A DNA stretch of 64,000 bases from Streptomyces rimosus subsp. rimosus (GTDB lineage: Bacteria; Actinomycetota; Actinomycetes; Streptomycetales; Streptomycetaceae). The position numbers and the translations under genes are program-made. The DNA is taken from the NCBI RefSeq assembly GCF_000720725.1, contig NZ_JOCQ01000040.1:101517-165516 (forward strand), written 5' to 3'. Below the pieces are notes generated by a model. It ran no database searches. It saw only the letters and a list, made by a program, of their open reading frames with translations, and was not told the DNA's origin. Every line of letters begins with the position of its first letter. Positions within the stretch are counted from its first letter, which is position 1. Of the stretch, positions 6,666 to 15,313 are shown piece by piece.

Positions 6666-9600
6666 ATGCCCTCCGTCGGTTACGCAACTTTGCAGGTCAT
6701 ACCGTCGGTGCGGGGTATCGAAGCCGAGCTGCGCCGCCAGTTGGTCGGACCTTCCATCGCCGCCGGAGGCCAGGCTGGGCAGGCCGCCGGAGAGGGGCTC
6801 CGCAACAAGGTCAAGGCGGGAGCCGCTCTTGCGGGCGCGGCGGCCGGTGCCCTGCTGGTCAAGGGCATTACCGACGCCATCGACCAGGCGAACGTCACCT
6901 CGACGCTGCAGGCGCAGCTCGGCACCTCCAACAAAGTCGCCGCCGACCAGGGCAAGCTCGCCGGAAAGCTCTACGGATCAGGGGTCGCGAACTCCTTTCA
7001 GGAGGCCGCGGACGCCATCAAGGCGACCGTGCAGGCGGGCTTGGCCCCGCCTGGCACCACGAACGCTCAGCTTCAGCAGATCGCCACCAAGGCCAGTGAC
7101 GTCGCGAACGTCTTCGGCCAGGATCTCGGGGGCGTCACCAATGCCGTCAGTCAGCTCATGCGCACCGGGCTGGCGAAGAACTCCGGCCAGGCATTCGACC
7201 TGATTACGCGCGGGTTCCAGTCCGGCGCGAACAAGGCCGACGACCTGCTGGACGTGCTGAACGAGTACAGCACGCAGTTCGCCAAGATGGGCCTGAGCGG
7301 TGCTCAGGCCGTCGGTGTTATCAACCAGGCGATCCGGGGCGGTGCCCGGGACGCCGACGTGGTTGCCGACGCCTTCAAAGAGTTTTCCCTGCGGGCCGTC
7401 GACGGCACGGACAAGACCGCCGCCGCGTTCAAGACGCTCGGCATCGACGCCACCTCGTTCGTCGCCGAGTTCAGCAAGGGCGGGGCCAGCAGCCAGAAAG
7501 CCCTGGACCTGGTCTTCGACCGGCTGCGTACCCTCAAAGGCGCCCAGTGGCAGAACGTCGTCGCCGATCTTTTCGGCGGGCCGGGTGAAGACCTCGGCCA
7601 GGCGATCAACGCGATTGATGTCTCGCGGGCCACTACCCAGCTCGGCGCGCTCAAGGGGGCGACCGATCAGGTCGGCAAGACGCTGCGCTCCGGCCCCACC
7701 CATGAGATCCAGGTCTTCGTGCGGGGGCTGCAGCAGGGCCTGGTCAACATCGTCGGCGGGCAAGTACTGCCGATCCTCGGGCAGGTCGCGCGGTGGTTCA
7801 GCACCAACCTGCTGCCGCCGATCCGGGCAGTCGCCACGGTCGTCGCCGCCATCCTCATCCCGGCCCTGACCGGGTTGTGGACGGCGGGTACCGCCGTGGT
7901 CGGCTGGCTGCAGTCGATGGGCACGTGGCTGATCCCCATCGGCATCGCCGTGACCGGCCTGACGGTCGCCATCACCGCGCAGCGCATCGCCGTCGCCCTG
8001 ACCACTGCGGTGTTCTCCGTCTACCGCGGGGCGATCCTGGCGTGGGCTGCAGTGCAGCGGGGCGCGACGATCGTGCAGGCGGCGTTCAACGCGGTCATGT
8101 CCGCGAACCCCGTGATCCTTGTGATTACGGCGATCCTCGCGCTCGGCGCCGCCATCGTCGTCGCCTACCAGCGCGTCGGATGGTTCCGCACCGCGGTACA
8201 GGCCGCCTGGCTGGGTATCCAGACGGCCGCGTCCTGGGCGTGGAACAACGTGCTGCTGCCGGTGTTCAATGCCTTCCGGGCCGGTCTGTCGGCGATCGGC
8301 GCGGCGGCAACATGGCTCTGGACGACGGTCTTGTCGCCCGTGTTCAGCTTCATCGGGACTGCAGCCCGTATCCTCGCCACGATCATTGGCGTGATCGTGG
8401 TCGGCCCGATCATCATCGCCATCCGCGCTCTCGGCGCGATCTTCTCGTGGCTGTGGACGAACATCATCTCGCCGGTCGTCGGGTGGATCGGCGCGCGCGT
8501 CTCCTGGCTGAACACGAACATCATCCAGCCCAACATCGCCTTGATTCGTGGGGCCATCTCGGCACTCGGTTCGGCGTTCTCCTGGCTCTGGCAGAGCGTC
8601 GTTCAGCCTGTGCTCGGATGGATCGCCTCCAGGGCGATCTGGCTCTGGACCTACGGTATTCAGCCCAGCTTCGGTCTGCTGCGCGGCGGCCTGGCCGCAG
8701 TCGGCTCCGCCTTTTCATGGCTGTGGAGGAGCGTTGTTCAGCCGGTCTTCGGGTGGATCGGCGATCGGATCGGCTGGGTCTGGCGCACCCTGATCAAGCC
8801 CGCGTTCGACCTGATCGGCCGTGGCGTGTCCGCAGTGGGCCGCAGCTTCGAGGACGCAAAGAACTTCATCGGCCGGGCCTGGTCCCAGGTGCAGGACATC
8901 GCGAAAAAACCCGTCAGGTTCATCATCGGCACCGTCTACAACCGCGGCATTGTGCCCACCTGGAATCTCATCGCGGACGCCTTCGGGGCACCGAAGATCA
9001 AGGCGATGGACATCCGCGGGTGGGCCCGTGGTGGCCCGGTGTTCGGGGCCGGGACGGAGACCTCGGACGACGTTCCCGCGTGGCTCTCGCGCAACGAACA
9101 CGTATGGACGGCCAAGGAGGTACGCGGCGCTGGCGGACACGGTGCGGTCGCCGCTCTGCGCAGCTGGGCTGCGTCTGGTGGCGGGCGTAAAGGCACCCCG
9201 GCCTTCAAGGATGGTGGCGGCCTGTTCGGCTGGATCGGCTCGGCCGCCTCCGCCCTGAAGGGCGTGGGCTCCTCGGTCTGGAGCGGGATCAAGAAGGCCG
9301 CCTCCTGGCTGGCCGACACACTGGAGGCGTCCGCACGCGCAGGCGTCAAGCATGTGGTGGACCCGCTGCTGGCCAGAATGCCGGGGGCGGACACGGGCTT
9401 CGGAAAGATGATCCGCCGCCTCCCGACAAAAGCACTCGATGCGATCTTCGGGTACAGCAAGAAGGCCGACGAGAAGGGAGCTGGCGGTGTGGGCACCATC
9501 GGCGGCGTCATCCCCTCAGGTAGCCGTCGGGCCATCATCAGCCAGGCGCTGGCTGCTGCCCACGTTCCGCCGCCCGGCACCATGAGCCAGTGGCTCGCCG

Positions 9601-10106
9601 GGATGAACACCCTGATCTCCAGGGAGAGCGGTTGGAATCCGCGGGCGCGCAACAACTGGGACATCAATGCGAAGAACGGCATCCCTTCGCAGGGCCTGGC
9701 GCAGACGATCCCGCCGACCTGGAGCGCCTACGTCCCCAACTCCCTCCGGAGCAGGGGAATCCTTGATCCAGTTTCCAACGTCGCGGCCGCCATTCGCTAC
9801 ATCGTCGCCCGGTACGGCAACATCACCCGCGTTCAGCAGGCGAACGCGAACAGGCCGCCAGCTGGCTACGACTCCGGCGGCTGGCTCATGCCCGGCTACA
9901 CCGCCGCCTACAACGGCACCGGGCAGCCCGAGGCGGTCCTGACCAGCCAGCAGTGGTCCGCCATGTCGGCCGCCGCGGCACGCAGCGAGGAGCCCGTCAT
10001 CGTGGAGGTGCACGCCCGGGATGACGCGCTCGCCGACTTCATCGACGTGCGCGTGCACCGCGGACAGCAACAGCTCACCAGCGTGCTCCGCGCCGGGAGG
10101 AGGTGA
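6666..10106 (+). CDS. Tail tape measure protein with C-terminal lytic transglycosylase-like domain
   Basis: At 1,146 aa this is the longest gene in the prophage. The N-terminal 330 residues are helical and match tape-measure proteins (TLQAQLGTSNKVAADQGKLA, then QLMRTGLAKNSGQAFDLITR). Residues about 360-590 hold hydrophobic, partly membrane-like helices. Residues about 593-727 form three tandem 45-residue Trp-rich repeats starting FSWLW. Near the end (about 977-1055) LISRESGWNPRARN and GLAQTIPPTW look like the catalytic Glu and core of a soluble lytic transglycosylase. The protein sets tail length and probably opens peptidoglycan at infection. ATG at 6666 follows GGACGGGGGTGCACCG. Confidence 0.9.
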   Translation: MPSVGYATLQVIPSVRGIEAELRRQLVGPSIAAGGQAGQAAGEGLRNKVKAGAALAGAAAGALLVKGITDAIDQANVTSTLQAQLGTSNKVAADQGKLAGKLYGSGVANSFQEAADAIKATVQAGLAPPGTTNAQLQQIATKASDVANVFGQDLGGVTNAVSQLMRTGLAKNSGQAFDLITRGFQSGANKADDLLDVLNEYSTQFAKMGLSGAQAVGVINQAIRGGARDADVVADAFKEFSLRAVDGTDKTAAAFKTLGIDATSFVAEFSKGGASSQKALDLVFDRLRTLKGAQWQNVVADLFGGPGEDLGQAINAIDVSRATTQLGALKGATDQVGKTLRSGPTHEIQVFVRGLQQGLVNIVGGQVLPILGQVARWFSTNLLPPIRAVATVVAAILIPALTGLWTAGTAVVGWLQSMGTWLIPIGIAVTGLTVAITAQRIAVALTTAVFSVYRGAILAWAAVQRGATIVQAAFNAVMSANPVILVITAILALGAAIVVAYQRVGWFRTAVQAAWLGIQTAASWAWNNVLLPVFNAFRAGLSAIGAAATWLWTTVLSPVFSFIGTAARILATIIGVIVVGPIIIAIRALGAIFSWLWTNIISPVVGWIGARVSWLNTNIIQPNIALIRGAISALGSAFSWLWQSVVQPVLGWIASRAIWLWTYGIQPSFGLLRGGLAAVGSAFSWLWRSVVQPVFGWIGDRIGWVWRTLIKPAFDLIGRGVSAVGRSFEDAKNFIGRAWSQVQDIAKKPVRFIIGTVYNRGIVPTWNLIADAFGAPKIKAMDIRGWARGGPVFGAGTETSDDVPAWLSRNEHVWTAKEVRGAGGHGAVAALRSWAASGGGRKGTPAFKDGGGLFGWIGSAASALKGVGSSVWSGIKKAASWLADTLEASARAGVKHVVDPLLARMPGADTGFGKMIRRLPTKALDAIFGYSKKADEKGAGGVGTIGGVIPSGSRRAIISQALAAAHVPPPGTMSQWLAGMNTLISRESGWNPRARNNWDINAKNGIPSQGLAQTIPPTWSAYVPNSLRSRGILDPVSNVAAAIRYIVARYGNITRVQQANANRPPAGYDSGGWLMPGYTAAYNGTGQPEAVLTSQQWSAMSAAAARSEEPVIVEVHARDDALADFIDVRVHRGQQQLTSVLRAGRR
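8442..8846 (+). repeat. Three 45-codon tandem repeats inside the tape measure gene
   Basis: Units begin at 8442, 8577 and 8712, each 135 bp. Each encodes FSWLW, then a SPVVGWIG/QPVLGWIA/QPVFGWIG piece, then a second half. In units 1 and 2 that second half ends in RGAISALGSA or RGGLAAVGSA; in unit 3 it degenerates to GRGVSAVGRS. Diverged related WLW segments occur just upstream (about 8310). The repeats are protein-level, not exact at DNA level. Confidence 0.85.
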
Positions 10107-10108
10107 TC

Positions 10109-12337
10109 ATGGGGATCCCCGGGAATCTCCTGTCGTCGACGACGGAGTCGATCGACCCGAACACCAGCGGCTGGACCAGCAAGCTGAACTGCACGCTGTC
10201 GCTGGGCTCCGGCGGCCGGAACGGCGACGGCGTCCTGACCGTGAAGAGCACGGCTGCGGGCGAGATGCAGGCCCGCACGGTGTCCTCGTACCCGGTCACC
10301 GAGGGAACGACGTACCACGTCTTCGCGGACGCGTCGGGCGCGGTACCGGAGCGGATCGGCATCCGGTGGCTGACGTGGGCCGGGGCGGAGATTTCGGTGA
10401 CGTGGTCGCTGACCACGTCGGCGGCCTCCGCCAGCTGGCACCGCGTGAGCGTCGCCGGGACGGCGCCGACGTGGGCGGTCCGGGCACAGGTGCTGCTGTC
10501 CAGCACCCCGGCCGGGGCCGCCGTCCAGCACTACTGGGAGAACGTCTACCTCGGTCTTCCTCAGCGCACGGTCGGTAACCTGCTCGGCTTCAACACCGAG
10601 ACGTCGGAGGTTGACGCCTCCGGGTGGGCCGCCGAGGTCAACGCGACCGTCACCCGGCAGGCGCCCCCGGTGACGTGGGCGGCGACCGCCTACACAGCGG
10701 GCGGCCACGTCCTTGCGGTCACCGCGACAGCGGCGGGTAACGCCTCGGCGGTGTCCATTGAGCGGCCGATCGTCACCCCGGGCAGCGAGTACACCGCCTT
10801 CACGTACTTGTCGCCGCCGACCATGGCTGCCACCACGTGGATCGAGTTGAGGTTCTACGACGTCAACGGCAACCAGGTCGGCGCATCTCGCGGCACGCTC
10901 GCGGCGCCAAGCATCGGCTGGTTCCGGCAGCGCGCCTCCGCCGCCGCTCCGGCGACCGCGGCGACGTGCGGCGTGGCGGTGGGTATCGACGGGGCGAGCG
11001 CCGGGCAGGTGCTGCGTCTGGAGTCCACGGGGGTGGGCTTGTCGGGCGCCGCCCATGCGGGCACGGTCATCCCCTACGTCTCGACGTCGTTCGAGCAGGA
11101 CGCGGGTGGCTGGACCATCACCTCGGGGGCGGCCACCGTGGCCCGCACGGTGCCGTGGGGTACGGCCGCGATCGACGGCTCGTACTCCCTGACCGTCACC
11201 AGCGCCACCGCGACGGCGAGCGTGCTGCGCTCCCCACGCTTTCCACTGACGCCGGGCGTCGGCCTCAACTGGCGCTCGGAGATCTACAGCCTGGTGGCGG
11301 CGGGCGGCTGGACCGCGGTGCGCGGCATCCGCTGGTACGACGCCGCGAACAACAGCATCAGCTTGTCCTCGGTGCCCGCCGCCGCGGTACCGGCCTCGGG
11401 CTGGTGGATCCTGTCCAACGACTGGATCGCCCCGGCGAACGCGACGCAAGCGGCGATCGAGTGGACGCTCACCGCCACCAGCACCAACAGCACGCTCCGC
11501 TTCGACGTGGTGTCGCTGTGGCCGGCGCTGCCGCTCCAGCACGTGGACGTCGACAACGCCGCCGCGGCCATCACGCTGACCCTGCGCGAGCTGCCCGTCG
11601 GCTATCTGATCACGGTGTATCGGACCGGACAGGACGGCAGCCAGACGCTCGTGCGCGGCCCGTCAGGGCTCCTCAACAAGACGACGATCACCTCAGACCT
11701 GATGGTGATCGAGGACTACGAGGCGCCGCTCGGCGTGCCCGTCGCCTACCGCGTCGAGATCGTCCCGGCGGCCGGGGGCGGCATCCAGATCCGCACCACC
11801 GAGACCGTCACCATCGACCCCGGCGACCCGCAGGAAGCCTGGCTGAAAGATCCAGGACAGCCGCAGCGGAACACGAAGGTGCTGGTAGAGAAGGCGCCGG
11901 ACTGGTCCCGGCCAATCGAGCAGGCCACCTACCGGGTCAAGGGCCGCCGCAACGCCGTGGTGCTGTCGGGCCTGCGCGGCGGGCTGGAGGGGGACCTCTC
12001 CATCTGGACGCGCACCGACGACGAGCGGGCCCGGCTGCACTGGCTGCTCGACTCCGGCAACGTCCTGCTGTGGCAGGCCGTGCCGGGCATGGGCGTGGCG
12101 GACATGTACGTCACCGTCGGCGAGGTCACCGAAGGCCGGATCGGCGGCCCGGCACAGGAGCCGTGGCGCACGTGGAAACTGCCACTCGTCGAGGCCGACA
12201 TGCCTGTCTCGGTCGGTGTCGGCGGCACGTCCGGGCGCACCTGGCAGGATCTCCTGTCCGGGTTCACGACCTGGGCTGACGTCCTGGCCGTCTACGCGAC
12301 AGGCGAGGATCTCCTCTTCGACCGCCGCAGGGGGTGA
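10109..12337 (+). CDS. Large tail protein with three carbohydrate-binding-like modules
   Basis: A 742-aa protein; ATG at 10109 follows GGGAGGAGGTGATC, and an in-frame GTG at 10103 overlaps the tape measure stop. The N-terminal two thirds contain three similar beta-sandwich-like modules, beginning GNLLSSTTESIDPNTSGW, GNLLGFNTETSEVDASGW and PYVSTSFEQDAGGW. These look like CBM-type domains seen in actinophage tail proteins that contact cell-wall sugars. The last 250 residues (LQHVDVDNAAAAITLTLREL onward) resemble a distal tail or baseplate domain. Likely part of the tail tip with a receptor-binding role; this is inferred. Confidence 0.75.
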   Translation: MGIPGNLLSSTTESIDPNTSGWTSKLNCTLSLGSGGRNGDGVLTVKSTAAGEMQARTVSSYPVTEGTTYHVFADASGAVPERIGIRWLTWAGAEISVTWSLTTSAASASWHRVSVAGTAPTWAVRAQVLLSSTPAGAAVQHYWENVYLGLPQRTVGNLLGFNTETSEVDASGWAAEVNATVTRQAPPVTWAATAYTAGGHVLAVTATAAGNASAVSIERPIVTPGSEYTAFTYLSPPTMAATTWIELRFYDVNGNQVGASRGTLAAPSIGWFRQRASAAAPATAATCGVAVGIDGASAGQVLRLESTGVGLSGAAHAGTVIPYVSTSFEQDAGGWTITSGAATVARTVPWGTAAIDGSYSLTVTSATATASVLRSPRFPLTPGVGLNWRSEIYSLVAAGGWTAVRGIRWYDAANNSISLSSVPAAAVPASGWWILSNDWIAPANATQAAIEWTLTATSTNSTLRFDVVSLWPALPLQHVDVDNAAAAITLTLRELPVGYLITVYRTGQDGSQTLVRGPSGLLNKTTITSDLMVIEDYEAPLGVPVAYRVEIVPAAGGGIQIRTTETVTIDPGDPQEAWLKDPGQPQRNTKVLVEKAPDWSRPIEQATYRVKGRRNAVVLSGLRGGLEGDLSIWTRTDDERARLHWLLDSGNVLLWQAVPGMGVADMYVTVGEVTEGRIGGPAQEPWRTWKLPLVEADMPVSVGVGGTSGRTWQDLLSGFTTWADVLAVYATGEDLLFDRRRG

Positions 12338-12338
12338 C

Positions 12339-13430
12339 GTGTACCCGGTCAGCTCGCGGTTCCTCGCCGCCCTCACCGAGTCCCACACGCCTGCCGTCGA
12401 GGTCGTTCTCTTCCGGGCGGACGGCCGTGTCGAGACGCTGGAGGTCACCGGCGGGTCGGTGACGGTGGACCGCGGGCAGGCGATCCGCCGTACCTGCACG
12501 GTCGCCATCGCCGACACGGCGCTGATCCCGCGCACGCCCGCCGACAAGCTGTCCGTGTACGGCGCTCGGCTGCGGATCTCACGCGGCGTCCAGTACGGCG
12601 ACGGGGTCAAGGAGCTGGTGCCGCTCGGTGTCTTCCGGCTGGACTCCGTCGAGGGCGACGTCGACGAGGGCCCGGTCACGCTGACCGGCAAGGCCCTCGA
12701 AGCGGTGGTGCAGGACGACCGCTTCACCGCGCCGTACCGCGCGTCGGGCACCGCGGTGGGCGCCGTCACCGCGCTCATCCAGCGCAGCATCCCGGACGCC
12801 GCGGTGGTGAACAGGGCGACGGACGCCACCATCGGCCCGCGGACCTGGGACGTCGAGGGCGACCCGTGGGCGGCCGTGCAGGAGTGCGCGGCAGCGATCG
12901 GTGCCGAGGTGTACTGCGACGCTGACGGCGTGTTCGTCATCGCCGAGCTGCCCGACCTACTCACCACCAGCCCGGCCTGGACGGTGGCGGCGGGGGAGGG
13001 CGGCGCCTACATCAAGGCCGACCGCGGCATGACCTCGGACAAGGTCTACAACGGCGTCTTGGCCAGGGGCGAGAACACCGAGAGCAACACGGCCCCGGTG
13101 GCGGCGCTCGTCGTGGACGACGATGCGACCAGCCCGACCTTCTGGGACGGCCCTTTCGGTCATCGGCCGACCTTCTACACCAGCTCGACGCTCACCAGCA
13201 GCGTCGCAGCCGAGGGCGCCGCGCGACTCAAGCTGCGGGCGACCAAGTCTCCGAACTCCAGCGGCGACCTGAGCAGCCTGCCGAACCCCGCCTTGGAGCC
13301 GGGCGACGTGATCCGCGTCGTCTACCCGGACGGCACCCGCGAGCTGCACCAGATCCAGAGCTTGTCCGTACCGCTGGACGTGGGCGGGGACTTCCCGATC
13401 ACCACGATCGCCGCGAAGGAGGACGCGTGA
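12339..13430 (+). CDS. Phage tail protein (DUF5047-like)
   Basis: A 363-aa protein with a GTG start 1 nt after the previous stop; GCAGGGGGTGAC gives the ribosome-binding site. The N-terminus (MYPVSSRFLAALTESHTPAV) and the pattern GGSVTVDRGQAIRRTCTVAI are characteristic of DUF5047-type tail proteins from Streptomyces prophages. These are thought to belong to the tail hub/baseplate. The C-terminus, ALEPGDVIRVVYPDGTRELH, is also typical. The next gene's GTG overlaps its stop. Confidence 0.75.
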   Translation: MYPVSSRFLAALTESHTPAVEVVLFRADGRVETLEVTGGSVTVDRGQAIRRTCTVAIADTALIPRTPADKLSVYGARLRISRGVQYGDGVKELVPLGVFRLDSVEGDVDEGPVTLTGKALEAVVQDDRFTAPYRASGTAVGAVTALIQRSIPDAAVVNRATDATIGPRTWDVEGDPWAAVQECAAAIGAEVYCDADGVFVIAELPDLLTTSPAWTVAAGEGGAYIKADRGMTSDKVYNGVLARGENTESNTAPVAALVVDDDATSPTFWDGPFGHRPTFYTSSTLTSSVAAEGAARLKLRATKSPNSSGDLSSLPNPALEPGDVIRVVYPDGTRELHQIQSLSVPLDVGGDFPITTIAAKEDA

Positions 13431-14035
13431 GCAGCGACATCGCGGTCCACGCCGACCTCGCCGACGCCCTCCAACAGCAAGCCATCCAAGCAGGCGCCAC
13501 CAGCCCGGCCGTGCGAGGCGCGGACTGGCGCCTCGCCATCGTCACCACCGTCGGCACGGACGGCACCGTCACCACCTCGGACGGCGTCATCGCCCGCCGC
13601 ATGGCCACCTACCTCACCCCGGCCGCCGGCGACACGATCGTCGTCAGCATCTCCAGCAGCGGCAACTGGCTCGCCCACGGCCGCACAGCCGCGGCGACAA
13701 CCGCCGGCACGTGGCAGCCGCTCACCCTCTCCGGCGGCTGGACCACCTACGGAACCCCGTACTGGGCACCGTCCTACCGCATCAACGGGGACGGCACCGT
13801 ATCCATGAGCGGCCTCGCGAAGGCGCCGGCCAGTGCCACCCAGCCGCAGACCCTCTGCACCCTGCCCGCCGCTATCGTGCCCGCCTCGAAGTCGCGCTTC
13901 CCCACCGAGGTCGCCTCCGGCATCCACGGCGTGATCGACGTCAACGCCGTCGGCACCGCCACCTTGCAGATCCAGGACTACTCCGGCAGCGCCTCATGGG
14001 CCGCGCTGGACGTCGTCCGCTACCGACTCACCTAG
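13427..14035 (+). CDS. Tail fibre / baseplate protein
   Basis: A 202-aa protein with a GTG start overlapping the previous stop (GTGA). It has an N-terminal helix (DIAVHADLADALQQQAIQAG), a beta region, and a C-terminal module LTLSGGWTTYGTPYWAPSYR followed by INGDGTVSMSGLAKAP. The latter is a common end domain of Streptomyces phage tail fibres. The second next gene (14,325) ends in a similar module, pointing to duplicated fibre tips. Confidence 0.68.
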   Translation: MSSDIAVHADLADALQQQAIQAGATSPAVRGADWRLAIVTTVGTDGTVTTSDGVIARRMATYLTPAAGDTIVVSISSSGNWLAHGRTAAATTAGTWQPLTLSGGWTTYGTPYWAPSYRINGDGTVSMSGLAKAPASATQPQTLCTLPAAIVPASKSRFPTEVASGIHGVIDVNAVGTATLQIQDYSGSASWAALDVVRYRLT

Positions 14036-14043
14036 GAGGCCCC

Positions 14044-14325
14044 GTGCCGCACCCCGCCGACGGGTACTACCCGCGCAGCGTCGTTCACCAGGTCCGCGTC
14101 GTCGACATCAACGCAGACAGTCAGATGTTCTCCTACACCGCTGATCTGCAGCTCGACGGCCGCGGCCAGGGCGTTACCCCCGAACTGCTGGACCGCGTCA
14201 CGCAGACCATCGCCACTTTCGCCGCCGAGCAGCTGGCCGGCGCGGGCGGCAACCAGGAGACCCGTGCCACCCTCTCTTACACCGGCGGCCTCGACGTGAC
14301 CCTGCTGCCCGCGCCGGGGGCCTGA
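14044..14325 (+). CDS. Small phage tail-region protein, unknown function
   Basis: A 93-aa protein with a GTG at 14044 and TAGGAGGCCCC in front. It has a beta-rich start (SVVHQVRVVDINADSQMFSY) and a helix in the middle (LLDRVTQTIATFAAEQLAG). It sits between two fibre-like genes and its stop overlaps the next ATG (TGATG). No family recognised. Confidence 0.65.
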   Translation: MPHPADGYYPRSVVHQVRVVDINADSQMFSYTADLQLDGRGQGVTPELLDRVTQTIATFAAEQLAGAGGNQETRATLSYTGGLDVTLLPAPGA

Positions 14326-14957
14326 TGCCCACCACCGACACCTACGGGCAGGGCGTACAGATCGCGTCGCTCACCGACGCGCCGAACATGGAGACGCTGG
14401 CCAGCAACCTCGCGACCGGCCTGGTACCGAGGTCCGTGATGCGGTTCGCGTCCGCCTCCGCCCGCAACGCCACTCTGACGAGCCCGACGGCGGGCATGAC
14501 CGCCTTCCTGATCGCCGAGAAGCTGCTGACGGTCTACGACGGCACCGCGTGGACGGTGGTCGCCGCAGGCACCTCGGCATGGACGACCATCCCGCTGGCC
14601 TCCGGTTTCTCGCACAACGGGAACGACAACGGCACTGCGCAGTACAGGATCGTCAACCTCTTCGGCGAGCTGACGGTCATGCTGCAGGGCGGCATCGACA
14701 TCGGCTACTCCGGCAGCCCATCCGTGATCCGCAACGGCGGCATCATCACGTCTACGCCGCTGCCGTCCGCGGCCCGGCCCGGATCGCTGCGGACCGTGCC
14801 CGCCGCCTGCTCCGCCGTCACCAGCGACTCGCTGTCGCTCAAGCTCGACGCTCAGCCGGACGGCCACCTGAAGATCGTAGGCACCACGGCCAGCAACGCG
14901 TCCGAGCGCATCACCCCGCCGTGGATCTCCCTGAACGGCTGCTACTACAGCCTCTGA
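14325..14957 (+). CDS. Tail fibre protein
   Basis: A 210-aa protein. The N-terminus (YGQGVQIASLTDAPNMETLA, then RSVMRFASASARNATLTSPT) is a typical actinophage minor tail segment. It is followed by EKLLTVYDGTAWTVV and a C-terminal beta module with GNDNGTAQYRIVNLFGELTV. Such proteins often carry the host-range determinants at the virion tip. Last gene of the tail block before two hairpins. Confidence 0.7.
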   Translation: MPTTDTYGQGVQIASLTDAPNMETLASNLATGLVPRSVMRFASASARNATLTSPTAGMTAFLIAEKLLTVYDGTAWTVVAAGTSAWTTIPLASGFSHNGNDNGTAQYRIVNLFGELTVMLQGGIDIGYSGSPSVIRNGGIITSTPLPSAARPGSLRTVPAACSAVTSDSLSLKLDAQPDGHLKIVGTTASNASERITPPWISLNGCYYSL

Positions 14958-14965
14958 CCTGCCAA

Positions 14966-14983
14966 TTTCGCGGCGCCGCGAAA
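14966..14983. repeat. 18-bp perfect palindrome after the tail genes
   Basis: TTTCGCGGCGCCGCGAAA is an uninterrupted palindrome 9 nt after the fibre gene stop. It could be part of the terminator region, though with no loop it would form a cruciform or protein-binding site rather than a good RNA hairpin. Confidence 0.6.
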
Positions 14984-15000
14984 ATCTCCCCGCACTTCAC

Positions 15001-15023
15001 GCCCCGCCGAGCCGGGGCCTTTC
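15001..15023 (+). terminator. Hairpin between tail and lysis genes
   Basis: GCCCCG-CCGAGC-CGGGGC followed by CTTTC. The 6-bp stem and short T stretch suggest a partial rho-independent terminator between the tail operon and the lysis cassette. Strength is probably moderate. Confidence 0.5.
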
Positions 15024-15040
15024 GCATGTCTGGAGGCCCC

Positions 15041-15313
15041 ATGGCCCGATACCGAAAGAAGCCCGTCGAGGTCGACGCCGTGCACTTCGACGGCACCAAC
15101 CGTGACGAGGTCGCCGACTTCATGGGGCAGACCGGCAAGGTCGAAGAGACCAAGGTGCCCGGCCCCGGCCGTGGGCTGCACGACGGCATTGTCATCCACA
15201 CCCTCGAAGGCGACATGACCGCATCCGTAGGCGACTGGATCATCCGTGGTGTGCGGGGCGAGTACTACCCCTGCAAGCCGAGCGTCTTCGCCGCGACCTA
15301 CGAGGAGGCGTGA
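15041..15313 (+). CDS. Small phage protein (MxRYRKKPVxV type), unknown function
   Basis: A 90-aa protein; ATG at 15041 follows TCTGGAGGCCCC, and an ATG at 15026 would add five residues. The start MARYRKKPVEVDAVHFDGTN and the end DWIIRGVRGEYYPCKPSVF define a small family common in phages and prophages, usually near lysis or tail genes. Function unknown. The endolysin ATG overlaps its stop (TGATG). Confidence 0.72.
   Translation: MARYRKKPVEVDAVHFDGTNRDEVADFMGQTGKVEETKVPGPGRGLHDGIVIHTLEGDMTASVGDWIIRGVRGEYYPCKPSVFAATYEEA

Noticed and set aside
14966..15023. Attachment site or small RNA in the tail-lysis gap
   Set aside because: The palindrome and hairpin here are explained by a terminator between operons, and no promoter or conserved RNA pattern was seen.
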